64,000 nt of DNA from Isochrysis galbana. Its lineage: Eukaryota; Haptophyta; Isochrysidales; Isochrysidaceae. Every line of letters starts with the position of its first letter. The stretch's first letter is position 1. The position numbers and the translations under genes were made by a program. This document shows, piece after piece, positions 28,380-38,100 of this stretch. Under the pieces are notes generated by a model that saw only the letters and a list, made by a program, of their open reading frames with translations, was not told the DNA's origin and ran no database searches. The DNA is taken from NCBI GenBank assembly GCA_018136815.1, contig CM030936.1, forward strand, positions 5,913,685 through 5,977,684, given 5' to 3'.

Positions 28380-30401
28380 ATGTCATCGAGCCGTCCATTC
28401 GCGTGGGTCGAGATCCCTCCTACCCCTGGTTCTCCCGCCGCCGAGGCGGGGCTGGGGGTGGGGGACGGGATTGTGGCCATCGGGAGTGCAAGGAGCGTGA
28501 ATGAGATTCCTTCTCAGATCTCGGAGGGCGTGCCTGTGCCCTTCGTCGTGGTCTCGCCAATCGATTTCGGGCTGGTACACCTCACTGTCATCCCCCGCAG
28601 GTTCGACCCAACCATGCCGCATAGCCTGCTGGGCTGCCAGCTTGTGGACAGCCCTGCTGGGTTTGCTGACCCGAGGATCCGCGCGTACGGTAGCCCGGAA
28701 GGCCGGGCGAAGCCGAGCGACGCTACGGAGCCTGCCATGGCAGGAGGCGCGCCTGCGGCCGGTGTGACCAAGCCGGTGAAGCCGACAGAGTCGGTCAGCG
28801 GCGACGACGCGCCGGCTGTGTCCAGTCGAATCGCGCTGGTGGTGTGCTGCCTTGGCATGACGTTGGTGACATCGCTCATGATGCGCGCGCCGATGGTTGT
28901 CGATGCGGGCTCGTCTGGACGTGCAGCTACACGGCCAATCTTGAGTAGCGAGATGCGATACATGCTGCCGCTGGTGTGCCACATGGGCGAGGGCAACGCC
29001 AACGCGGCGGCCTTCACCGCTCGCTCGCTCTCCGAGATGGCCGACTCTAGTGGCCAGCGCAACGCTACCTCAGGGTCTTTCAGTGTCGATGCTTCAGGCG
29101 CACCGCCGGCAGGCAGTTTCCCGTTGTTGCCGTCGGTAGGGCTTGACGTACCTAGGACGACTCTGCCACCTTTGGCGGCACCTGGTGGTGACGCTATGTC
29201 GGGGGCTGTTGACCTGTCCTCTTCTCGCCTTTCTATGCAGCATGTATCCGTACCAGCCGCGGCGGACGAGGTGGACGCCGACGAGCCTATCTCGCCGCCA
29301 CCCTTCCAACGGGCCGCCTTCTCGATTGCATGGTTGCAATTGCTTGTCAGCTTTATCGGCATGACACTCGCTGTGACGCCATCCGGATCGATGGGCTGTC
29401 TGCGCAACTTCGTATCGATTGCCTTCCCCGTTGGCGCTCTGTTGATGTGGCTGCTAATGACCGCCGCTGCCATGTACTGCCTCGCCTTCCGATCCGAAGC
29501 ATCGTCAGCGATCCACGCGTATTGGCGGTGCCTGCGCCCGGAGCTAACGACCAAACTCATCCGTGAGCGCGAGACGCGCATCCGCGACGTGACGGCGGAC
29601 CTGCTCACAGACGCCAATGCCACAGCCTTACTATGCTGCCTAAACGGCCTCATCACGATCGCCGCGCTCATTGCGGGCTGTTACGTCATCTCTTGGCGGC
29701 GCGTGCTTCGCGCAGCGCTGCTCGTTGGCTCGGCGGGTAGCGGCATTGCGGGCTTCGTCCTCGCCTCGCTGGGGACGATGTTGCACATCGATGGTGTGCT
29801 CGCGCCACCACTCGATGTCCTGCTCATTTGTAGCGGCCTCTTCATCGTGCTGCTGTCGATGCTTGGGCTTTGCGCCGCCCTACACGAGCACCGAAGCCTG
29901 CTCCAATGCTATGCGACGATGCTGCTTTCATCGGCGACAGCATTGGCGGGCGTCTGCGCCTATGTCTTCGCCGAAGGGCTCGCGGCTCTTCAGGGCTTTC
30001 TCGACCGGTTGGGGGTGGGGCTCACGCACGCGGGGCTGGGCAAGACAGGCGCCGACGGTCAGCCTGTCGGGCTACGCGCCCAAGAGGTGGCCCAGCTCGT
30101 GCAGGCAAATCGGCTCTCGTTCGCATTGGCCTCTGTGGTGGTCGCCTTTGTCCTCGCCCTCAACGTGGCCCTCGCGTGCGGCCTCCGGCAAACCCTCCGC
30201 TCCAGCGGCAGCGGGGGTGCATATGGCACTGTCAGCCTGCTTCTAGGCGACGACTCGGATGACTCCAACGAGGAGGATTCTTCAGACGAGGAGCTCAACG
30301 ATGAAGACGACGGGGGTGCAGATGAGGAGAAGGCGAACGCGCGGAGCGTGCAATCGCTAGCGAACGGCGCGAGCGTGTTTAACAAGACGACGAGCATATA
30401 G
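28380..30401 (+). CDS. PDZ-like plus tetraspanin-like multi-pass membrane protein
   Basis: Intronless frame; the ATG at 28380 gives 673 residues (a GTG four codons earlier is also open). Residues about 12-60 look like the second half of a PDZ domain (PPTPGSPAAEAGLGVGDGIVAIG), which binds C-terminal peptides. A Pro/Ala linker follows, then a hydrophobic segment (IALVVCCLGMTLVTSLMM, about 150) and a Ser/Thr-rich, probably extracytosolic, loop. At least six more membrane spans occupy 305-610, including SIAWLQLLVSFIGMTLAV, VGALLMWLLMTAAAMYCLAF and ALASVVVAFVLALNVALAC. The span pair around LLSMLGLCAALHEHRSLLQCYATMLL strongly recalls tetraspanin TM2-TM3 (GCCGA..E...LL..Y). The tail is acidic (DDSDDSNEEDSSDEE). 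No Cys-Cys-Gly loop motif of classic tetraspanins was seen, so the assignment is partial. Confidence 0.72.
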   Translation: MSSSRPFAWVEIPPTPGSPAAEAGLGVGDGIVAIGSARSVNEIPSQISEGVPVPFVVVSPIDFGLVHLTVIPRRFDPTMPHSLLGCQLVDSPAGFADPRIRAYGSPEGRAKPSDATEPAMAGGAPAAGVTKPVKPTESVSGDDAPAVSSRIALVVCCLGMTLVTSLMMRAPMVVDAGSSGRAATRPILSSEMRYMLPLVCHMGEGNANAAAFTARSLSEMADSSGQRNATSGSFSVDASGAPPAGSFPLLPSVGLDVPRTTLPPLAAPGGDAMSGAVDLSSSRLSMQHVSVPAAADEVDADEPISPPPFQRAAFSIAWLQLLVSFIGMTLAVTPSGSMGCLRNFVSIAFPVGALLMWLLMTAAAMYCLAFRSEASSAIHAYWRCLRPELTTKLIRERETRIRDVTADLLTDANATALLCCLNGLITIAALIAGCYVISWRRVLRAALLVGSAGSGIAGFVLASLGTMLHIDGVLAPPLDVLLICSGLFIVLLSMLGLCAALHEHRSLLQCYATMLLSSATALAGVCAYVFAEGLAALQGFLDRLGVGLTHAGLGKTGADGQPVGLRAQEVAQLVQANRLSFALASVVVAFVLALNVALACGLRQTLRSSGSGGAYGTVSLLLGDDSDDSNEEDSSDEELNDEDDGGADEEKANARSVQSLANGASVFNKTTSI

Positions 30402-30714
30402 TTATTGGAGGCGACCGTTGTGCTCTAACGGCCGCTTTAGCTAGCAAACCGTTTTAATCGGTTACCAACAACCGGCTGTGATATTGTTGTTGCTGCCGTT
30501 TGTCAAACTTTAGTCATCAGGAGGAGATGCTCACGCAAGCTGTGGTGTGCGGAGGGTGAATTGCGCGCAGAGTGGAGAGTGGGGGGGGGAAGTGGTTGCT
30601 AATTGCCAGGATTCCTACCGCCTAGACCAGCCGATCCCTGCACAGGCCATAGGCGCCTCAGAAGAACAACCCCTTAGGTCGCGTTCCGTCGAAAGAGGAC
30701 CATGTGCCATGTGA
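30402..30714. other. 3' flank, no gene
   Basis: Short hairpins right after the stop codon (GGCGACCGTTGTGC, AACCGTTTTAATCGGTT at about 30448) may act in 3' end formation. Nothing else seen. Confidence 0.4.
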
Positions 30715-31420
30715 ATTTTTATTTTCATCCCATTTAAAACGGCGTATCCAATACCGCAAGAGTACTCGCTTAAGGGCACACATAAAACGCTGGAAGATAT
30801 AAATGTCGGGACGCTGACCAAAGCGTTCCTCGCATTGAGGAAAACAAAGAGACAGAAATCCACACTAAGAGGGGAAAAGAGATTACCGATGGAAACAGAT
30901 ATCGCAACTATACAAATATAACTTTTTAACGCCAAGGGACTCTTATATGCACTTCAAACACATCCTACATAGGACGAGGTTAGCCAAGGCGAATCGATTC
31001 GCCGACGACCCGACATGCCGCTTTTGCGGTATTGCCCCCGAGAGCTCCACTCACATAGCCCTATGCATCGCGACGGAACCCATCTTCGAATTCATTATAG
31101 AAGGGCTTCTAGGGATCAATCTAAGGCCGGGCTCTGAGGTAGCCCAACGACTCTTTTGCTACCAGGTACCAGGTAGACAAGCCACAAGCCTCACGCCTCA
31201 CCCCTATTCGGGATACTTGGGTATCCTGGCGTGGAGATATATACTTACAATATCCAGTATGGCAACGCGGACGGAAGGTCCGTTAGGTCGATCCTAAGAG
31301 CGATCCTTGCGAGATACCACCTACTATCTCCAGTATTGGGTGCTACGCACATTCGACCGGAGGGGCGTGGGCGCGTTTGCCTGCAACTAAAGTTGAACTA
31401 AATAAATTAAATTTTTAACA
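30715..31420 (+). pseudogene. non-LTR retrotransposon (LINE) 3' end with RT zinc-finger region
   Basis: The plus-strand frame from 30947 (MHFKHILHRTRLAKANRFA) contains CRFCGIAPESSTHIALC, the C-X2-C-X7-8-H-X3-4-C zinc-binding region found after the reverse transcriptase in many LINEs. It runs GLLGINLRPGSEVAQRLFC to a stop at 31297. In another phase the sequence continues QYGNADGRSVRSILRAILARYH, which is the part shared with the fragment at 13900-14235, so a frameshift is present. Upstream, 30760-30930 encodes KTLEDINVGTLTKAFLALRK with stops. The 3' end AAAGTTGAACTAAATAAA (about 31389) also occurs at about 34771. Confidence 0.75.
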
Positions 31421-31617
31421 AATTTTTATGGGTCGCGACGCGGCAAAGGAACGGGACTAGCGCGCACACAAGACAGGACTCCCTGCCGCGGCAAGCGCAA
31501 GCACCCTTCCCCCTTATGCCACCCAGCTCTTCACTAGCTTTCTACCTGCGCTAGCTGGAGCGCCCCTCCCTCCACACTCAAACAGCCCCCCACGCCAGGA
31601 TCCTGTTCTGGTCTCGC

Positions 31618-31910
31618 AGGCAAGAGGGCCTAATGGGAGGGAGAGGAGCAACTCCTCAGAGAGGAGCTGTGGGGAAGGAGATGTCTGAGTGGGGGCGCTA
31701 TACCCTTGCGCTAGGCATGGGCAGCGACGCCGCCTCAAGACATATCCTCCCTCTTGTCTTGAGTCGAATTTTTTGGTGCTTGAAACAGAGGGCGAGGGGG
31801 GTTGTGCTTCTTGTGTTGGTTGTAGTTGCAAGAGGGAGTGGGAGAGAGAGTGAAGTGTTGGAAGAGGGCCCAAGGCAGGGCACTGAGTTGTAGGTGATTG
31901 TGGCCCACAA
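31618..31910 (-). repeat. dispersed repeat, copy 2 of the 3.6-kb family
   Basis: GAGCAACTCCTCAGAGAGGA, GCTATACCCTTGCGCTAGGC, GGTGCTTGAAACAGAGGGCG and GGCAGGGCACTGAGTTGTAG occur in the same order as at 3650-4100. Strand is nominal. Confidence 0.85.
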
Positions 31911-32150
31911 GAGTGGAGAGTGGGGTGAAAACGTGAAGTGTATCAGCATGGGTCTTGAGTTGAAATTTTTGGTGCTTTGAACAGAGGGCAAGGAGGTTCG
32001 TGCTGTTTGGTTTGGTTGTAGAGGGAAGGGAGAGTGGGAGAGGGAGTCAAGTGTTGAAGGAGTGCCCAAGGCAGGGCACTGAGTTGTAGGTTGTAGGTTC
32101 TTGTGGCCCAAAGGAGTGGGGTGAAAACGAGAAGTGAGTCAACATGGAAA
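31911..32150 (-). repeat. adjacent partial copy of the same repeat
   Basis: GGTCTTGAGTTGAAATTTTT, GGTGCTTTGAACAGAGGGCA and GGCAGGGCACTGAGTTGTAG repeat the second half of the preceding unit about 195 bp downstream, giving a two-unit tandem. Confidence 0.8.
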
Positions 32151-32174
32151 ACAGAGACTTAGGGTGCTCAGGTC

Positions 32175-32262
32175 GTTTGCCTTCATTTGGTACCCCTCGT
32201 TTCCAAATACGCGATGCGTCGGTATAAAAGAAATCCCCTCCCGTGGGGACTCTCACCCTACC
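32175..32262 (+). repeat. short element with inverted relative at 34310-34378
   Basis: GCCTTCATTTGGT and CCCCTCCCGTGGGGACTCT occur here and, in reverse complement and the same relative order, at 34310-34378. The pair brackets the block of genes at 32.25-34.16 kb. Confidence 0.55.
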
Positions 32263-32970
32263 ATGAGCCCCCCCGCGAGCACCCCCAAGCAGAGGCCCAG
32301 GAGCACCCCGTACGCGACGAGAACGGCGTCGCCTTGACTCGGCATGAGGGCGCGCCCCGAGAGGGCCTGGTAGACGCCCACGCCGAGCACGGCGTAGCCC
32401 GTCCCCTTGTGCGTGACCCGCCACACGGCGCGGCGTGCGGTGCGGGCGCCGGGCGTGCCGCGCACGAGCGCGTTGAGCGGCTGCAGCAGGGCGAGGGCGA
32501 AGGCGACGATCCCGAGCGTGTGATGGGGGTGCGAGAAGTGGCGCCCTCGGGGCACCCACGCGACGGCGAGCGCGACGCCGGCGGCGGCCACCGCAAGCCC
32601 GCTTCCCTGCGAGAGCGGGGGGGGGTGCCTTGTTTCGTGGGAGGGAGGGCCGATGGGGGGGGGGGGGGGGGCGAGGAGGGAGAAACACACCTGCACCACG
32701 CGATGCACACGGAGCCAGCGGCCGCCGGTGAGCCGGGAGCGCCAAGCGAGCGATAAAAAGGCGCCCGAGGGGAGGAGCACGCCCCACGCGACGGACATGA
32801 GCACACCGTGGGCGAGCAGCGGCAGGGGGGGGGCGGGGACGCGGAGGAAGGGGGCGAGGACGCGGGGGAGGAAGGGGGCGAGGGCGCGGAGATAGGGGGC
32901 GAGGACACGGGGGAGGAAGGGGGCGAGGGAGGGGTCGTACCCACCGCGAGCGGCGGCGGCGCGCAGACAG
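32253..32970 (-). CDS. cytochrome b561-type transmembrane protein, 5' part uncertain
   Basis: The minus-strand frame ends at 32253 and encodes a b561 core: LLAHGVLMSVAWGVLLPSG, WLRVHRVVQVCFSLL, GLAVAAAGVALAVAWV, HPHHTLGIVAFALALLQPLN, RRAVWRVTHKGTGYAVLGVG. These carry the spaced His residues (first in AHG, then VHR, HPHH, THKG) that bind two hemes. Such proteins move electrons across membranes, often from ascorbate, and are common as the membrane half of DOMON-b561 proteins. No DOMON domain is visible. The frame stays open upstream to 33467, but that part is antisense to the better-supported Cys-rich gene and includes a tandem LAPFLPRVLAP-Y/FLR repeat, so I end the supported region near 32970. 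A poly-C run (32653-32671 in + sense G) falls between predicted helices. Confidence 0.65.
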
Positions 32971-32972
32971 GC

Positions 32973-33449
32973 ATGCTCCTCGAGGTCCTCGACGACTCGT
33001 CCCCCGCGAGCGAGATGTCGTCGGTAGAGAAGCCGAGCAGCTCGCCCTCGTCCACACCGACGCTCCACACGCAGCAGGGGTCCCCGTCGAAACGACTTTT
33101 GATTGCCCTCGCGGTGGTCGTCGCCACCGTGGTCGCCGCCACCGTCGTGGCGTTGGTACTCACGAAGAAGCAGCCAGACAGATGCAAGGATGTGGATGGA
33201 GAGTGTGCAAACGATGGAGACTGTTGTCACGATCTCGTGTGTTCCGACCAAAAGTGCCGTACCGTCACACCGTGTGTCGAGAAAAGGGGGGGGTGCAGTT
33301 ATGGCGACGAGTGCTGTGAAGGACTTGAGTGCAATGACGAGGGAGTGTGTGAGACGCCATGCCGCGAGCCAGGGTCGGTGTGCCAAAGTAACTCGGAGTG
33401 CTGTGGTGAATACACGTGTCGTAGTGGTACCTGCAGATCTGATAACTGA
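32973..33449 (+). CDS. type II membrane protein with knottin-like Cys-rich domain
   Basis: The ATG at 32973 (MLLEVLDDSSPASEM) gives 158 residues. A Ser/Pro-rich cytosolic part is followed by one membrane segment (RLLIALAVVVATVVAATVVALVL, about residues 43-66). Three Cys-rich units of about 30 residues then follow: CKDVDGECANDGDCCHDLVC, CVEKRGGCSYGDECCEGLEC, CREPGSVCQSNSECCGEYTC. Each has C-X6-C-X5-CC-X4-C, the inhibitor-cystine-knot spacing, so the outside part is probably three disulfide knots. The frame extends upstream as a Glu/Gly-rich stretch, which is just the antisense of the neighbour's repeat, so I use the later start. Base composition is less GC-rich than the surroundings, and it is followed 62 bp later by another intronless gene on the same strand. 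Confidence 0.68.
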   Translation: MLLEVLDDSSPASEMSSVEKPSSSPSSTPTLHTQQGSPSKRLLIALAVVVATVVAATVVALVLTKKQPDRCKDVDGECANDGDCCHDLVCSDQKCRTVTPCVEKRGGCSYGDECCEGLECNDEGVCETPCREPGSVCQSNSECCGEYTCRSGTCRSDN

Positions 33450-33511
33450 TTGGCTAGCACGGAACAAAGTGAAAGGCGCTCACGGAAGCTTTTTTCGTTT
33501 CGTGCTCATAA

Positions 33512-34156
33512 ATGACACATAGAGACCTTGCCTTGTCGCTCCTTTACCATGGCTCTCCCACACCTGAGACGGGAGACCCAGGTATACACGAGTTCGAAGA
33601 GCACTGGCGAAGGATTCTCGCCCCTGAACCCGGTGTCCAAAAGTACGCGACCCGTGACAATGGCGGCGTGGGCTTTGTCGCGTCCGTTGCACAGCGCGAT
33701 GACGGTAGGCACTTGGTCCACTTGGTCGATGTACACGGCGAAGCCTCGCATCACGCGTTCGTGTGCGAGGACGTGTTTGTTGGCATCAGCCACCTCTGCC
33801 CATTGACTGTATTGTCAGGAGGGTACGACAGAGTGAACAAGCTCAATGAAGCAGGGAACTCTTTGCTCTTCTACATCGGCGACCTCAAATACGTCTTCGT
33901 GGGCATCGAAGTGTTCGAATTTGAGGCCGTCGACGAGATTGTCGCATTCGTATCGCCTGTAGGAGCGAACGACTTTCCGTATCCCTACGCCATCGATAAG
34001 ACCGGTAGGCATTACCTCATGCTCGAAAAGAAGCAGGGGTACATTGACCCGTACCACAGCTTTTACGACATCGAAAAGAAGTTCAAGCTGACACACGAGG
34101 AGTGCGGTATACATCCGATGCACTCATTGAAGACGATCCTTTCAAGACAAGTGTGA
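33512..34156 (+). CDS. unrecognised 214-residue protein, compact intronless gene
   Basis: Starts with ATG at 33512 (MTHRDLALSLLYHGS) 62 bp after the preceding stop codon. It looks globular: VGFVASVAQRDDGRHLVHLV, HAFVCEDVFVGISHLCPLTV, NSLLFYIGDLKYVFVGIEVF, VSPVGANDFPYPYAIDKTG, HYLMLEKKQGYIDPYHSF. No catalytic motif is seen. The phrase SPVGxNDxPYPYAID recalls, from memory only, a family of small proteins of unknown function in giant algal viruses; this is unverified. Supporting hints are lower GC than neighbours, no intron, close packing with the previous gene, and a short inverted repeat bracketing the block. It could equally be an ordinary host gene. Confidence 0.65.
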   Translation: MTHRDLALSLLYHGSPTPETGDPGIHEFEEHWRRILAPEPGVQKYATRDNGGVGFVASVAQRDDGRHLVHLVDVHGEASHHAFVCEDVFVGISHLCPLTVLSGGYDRVNKLNEAGNSLLFYIGDLKYVFVGIEVFEFEAVDEIVAFVSPVGANDFPYPYAIDKTGRHYLMLEKKQGYIDPYHSFYDIEKKFKLTHEECGIHPMHSLKTILSRQV

Positions 34157-34264
34157 GGAGAGGTCCACGTCATGCGTGACGAGGAGGCCGCTGGAATTTT
34201 CATCGAGGGCGGGGGCACGCACTAGTAACCATGCATCCCCTTGCTCACAGGAGCGCCCTCATGG

Positions 34265-34745
34265 TGAGCTAGGCCCGGTGTCCTAGGACCGAGCTTTTTT
34301 GTATTTGATGTTGCTCGGCCAGAGTCCCCACGGGAGGGGAAGAAACCCTGAGGGAAAGGAGACCAAATGAAGGCAAGCCGCCTTCTCCGTAGGAGATTGA
34401 TGGTTGTGAAGTGCCCTCCCATGTTGGGTGCACTGATGGTAGAGGTTTCCACCATGGGGAGGGCAGCTGAGCTGCCCTCCCACATGAGGTGCTCTTGGGG
34501 TGGGAGGGTTTCCCACTGTTGGAGGGGGTCTCCAAGACCCCCTGCATGCTACGCAGAGCCATGGTGGCAACCTGTTCGGTGCCAATGCTCGCCACCCCGC
34601 GCGCTTGCGCGGGTGTGGTTTGGATGGGCTGGATGGGCTTTGAGAGGGCTTTCTGACGAGCCGCCTCGGGCGGCATGGGGCGTCCCAGGTGGGGCGCGGT
34701 GGCGAGGGTCGCCTGGGGCTCGGGAGCGGTCGCGGCACGCTCCAT
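34265..34745 (-). CDS. Pro/Ser-rich open frame, possibly transposon-derived
   Basis: A 158-residue minus-strand frame (MERAATAPEPQATLATAP) with no recognised domain. Its C-terminal part overlaps the 34310-34378 element. The AAAGTTGAACTAAATAAA end found after the LINE at 31389 lies just upstream at about 34771. It may be part of a retroelement. Confidence 0.25.
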
Positions 34746-34959
34746 AGGTCAAACTATAACAATAGTTTTTGTAAAGTTGAACTAAATAAAACTATTGACT
34801 ATGGATTGACATCTGGCCGCACTTACCATACTACGAACCCTTACTCACTATCACTCATCACTCACGAGCACGAGCAGACTCACACTAGATGGGTCATCTC
34901 CCCCCAAAACCACAGGACGACGGGAGATTTGTTTTCGCTTTTGGCGCGCTTTTGCCCCC

Positions 34960-35172
34960 TTTCGCTCCATGTCCTCTTCTCCAAAAGGGAGTAGAGTACG
35001 AGTGAGAAGTACTCGGGTTGGAGTACTCCCTCTTCTTTCTCGCTCCTCTCCCTCTCTCTTCTCCCTCCTCCCCGCCACTTTCTCTCCCCCCTCCCCCTTC
35101 TCCCTCTCCCCCTCCCCTCCCCCAACCCCCGCCCCTCGCTCAGCTCTGCTATCCCTCGTCTCCTCTTGACCG
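34960..35172 (+). promoter_or_regulatory. CT-rich leader of the helicase gene
   Basis: A polypyrimidine stretch (CTCCCTCT, CCCCTCCC) fills about 35030-35165, directly before the ATG at 35173. AT-rich sequence lies at 34740-34860. No TATA box placed. Confidence 0.4.
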
Positions 35173-38100
35173 ATGGCGTCGTGGCGCTGCTGGCGATGCG
35201 GCCACTTCACGGTCGCGCCGCGCAAGCGGTGCAACAACTGCTACGCGGCGAGGCTCGATGAAGCAGGGGCGAGAGGGAGCAATACAAGTGAGGCGCGTGG
35301 AGGAGCAGGCAGCGGCTGCATCGGTGTTGAGAGAGAGGGGATGGAAAGGCAGAGAGGGGGGGAGGGGGAGGGGGAGGGTGAGAGTGGGGAGCGGAGAAGA
35401 ACGGAGACGGAGATGCACGGGAAGCAGGGGAAGGAGGACATTCGGAGCAGTGGGGATGCTGGCTGTGGTGGATTAGACGAGGAAGGTAGCCTGCTGGCCA
35501 ACGCGCGCCGAGACCGAGCGGAGCGCCAACATAACATGGCGGAGTGTAATGGCCTAATGCCGGAGTCTTTAGAGAGGATAAAGGGCGCAAGCTGGACTGG
35601 CGGTTTGCCCCTCTTAAATCGACAATCGGTCGGCGTCGAGGAGCACAGTAGCGTGAGCAAGTCTACCTGCAGTTCTCTTGTGAACGCGCCAAGTGGCATG
35701 GCCACTACGCAGGGCCATGCAAGCCATTCAGCGCCTCCCGCTGCACTTTTGCCTCCAGGAGTACATCATGCACCAGTGTCTGGCCCGGATTCGATGCGTG
35801 TTAGAGGGGGCGAGGGGGTCATCGCCCCGTTGTGCTGCAGGCCGTGGTCTGATCTCTCTGTCGGTCGAGTGTTGCCGCGCCTTTCCGATATGATCGATGG
35901 GCCGGGGGCTTCCCAGGCCGAAATGGGTCATTGTGTGCCCGAACCTCCTGCGAGGGGTTCACAAGCCGCCGTGGCCGGAAGCCAGCCGTCAGCGCACAAC
36001 CTGCTGGCAGTGCCGCTGGCGCTACCTGGCTGTTCTCCGAATGCAGATCAGCTACGGGCGGCCAAACATGACCCGCATTCGGCGCTCATCATCTTTGCTC
36101 CCGCTGGCGCGGGTAAGACGCTGACGCTCATCCAGCGGGTTTTGCACCTACTCTCTGTCGGCGTGGCGCCAGAGTCCGTCCTGTGCCTTACATTCACGCG
36201 CAAGGCGTCTCGTGAGCTGTCAGCTCGATTGGCGTCAGCCTCCATTACCGCAGTGGAGGTTCGCACGTTCCACGCGTGGTGCCTTCGCCTGATTCGCACA
36301 TTCCAACCGCAGCTCGGTGTATCGGGTCTAGCCGCGCAGTCGCAGATGATCACCTTTATCGGCGAGGCAGTGCGCGCCTGGCAGCTCAGTCAGGGTGCCG
36401 ACAAGGAGAACACTGGAGAGGGGTCGGGCCTACGGGTCTCGTCGGCCTCCGGCCGTGACGCAAAGACTGCGCTCTGCCGACGCATCTTGCGCGCCTTGGG
36501 GCACGTGCGGTTGCACGGACTCGAGGCGGCAGCCCCATTGCTGCAGGGCGAGTTCGGCGCATTCATTCTCAAGCACTACACAGCATCACTCCGCAGTGCC
36601 AGGTTATTGGACATGGGCGAGTTGCAGAGCATAGCGTTGCAGCTCTTGAATGACGGCAGGGTCCTCGAGAAGGTGCGGCAAATATACTCGCACATCTTGG
36701 TGGATGAGTTCCAGGACACGAACTCTCAGCAGATGGCCCTTCTGCGCGCGGTGAGAGATGGTGCTGCGAACGGCAGCTCGTCGGGCCGGCGCATCGGCAT
36801 CACGGTCGTGGGCGATGATGATCAGTCCAGTAAGAATTGCCTGCGCGTCACATTCGTGTTTTCCCCACGGCGTGGCCAATACACCCATGCTTGCTCTCCC
36901 CACACGCAATGACCCGCCTCTCCCTGGCTTTTCCTCGTCGTCAGTATACTCGTTCCGCGGCGCTGAGCCCGGTATCTTTTCCGCCTTTCGTCGTCACATG
37001 CCCGACTGCACAATAGTGACTCTCTCTCGGAACTACCGCTCAAGCGGCCACATCGTGTGCGCGGCATCGGCGCTTGTCAGCAAGAACGCTGAGCGCGTCA
37101 CGAAACAGACCTGGACCGCCAATGCGGAAGGTGAGCGTGTAGTAGTTTGCGAGTGCGCAAATGTGGCATGCGAGATCGACTGGGTGGTCGAACAACTCGT
37201 CGCGCTGCGCAAGCACAAGACACAGTTTGCCGACGTGGCCATCCTTTACCGGACCCATGCAATCGGCCGTCAGCTCCAGTCGGCCCTGCGCGAGAAGCGC
37301 GTGCCCATTCGCACTACTGCCGCGGAAGTCTTCGCCCGCGCCGACATTGCGCCGCTCCTCGCCCTGATGAGGCTCCTCGTGAACCACGACGACTCAGCCT
37401 CGTTTCAGGCAGTCGTGCGTGTGTGCCAGCCGCCGTTCCCTACCCAGCTACAGGCGGCAATCGCCGACGACGCGGCACGGCGCGGCGTATCGCAGCTCGC
37501 ATGCGCCCGCGCGCTGCACGCCGCCACTGGGCCGCTCCCTCCGGACCCAGAGGAGCTTGCGGCTCTCCGCCCGATGCTGGATGCGGTCGCAGTACATGTA
37601 CGGGTGGATTGGCGCGCTGCGCTGCACTCGCTCCTCAGCCGGATCGACGAGCTCGTGCATTCGGCGCGAATGCTGCCGGCGGGCGAGTTGCTCGATGCGA
37701 TGGTCGCCTCGGGGTTGGCTGGATCCTTCAGCAGCGAGGTGTCACCGGTAGGGGTGCGCTTACTCGGATATGAGCTGACGGCCGCCGTCGATGTGTTGAC
37801 CCGAGACGACAACGCATCCGCGCACGATGGGGTGTGTGACCGGATGGCGGCACTGCGCGCGTTTGTGGAGCATGTGGCGCTCTCCGACTTTGAGGAGGCG
37901 CCAGATGACGGGGGCAAGAAGCGGCACGACTCGGACGCGCTGACGCTCTCCACGATCCACGGCGCCAAGGGCCTCGAATGGCCCGTCGTGTTCGTCATCC
38001 GGTGCAATGAGGAGACAATTCCGCTCAATGTATCCACGGAAGGGGACGAGCTCTCGACAGCCCTCATACAAGAGGAGCGCCGGCTCCTCTACGTGGCAAT

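Noticed and set aside
32808..32972. Glu/Gly-rich N-terminal extension of the knottin-like gene.
   Set aside because: It is the antisense of the neighbour's LAPFLPR repeat; a later ATG at 32973 gives a normal membrane protein.
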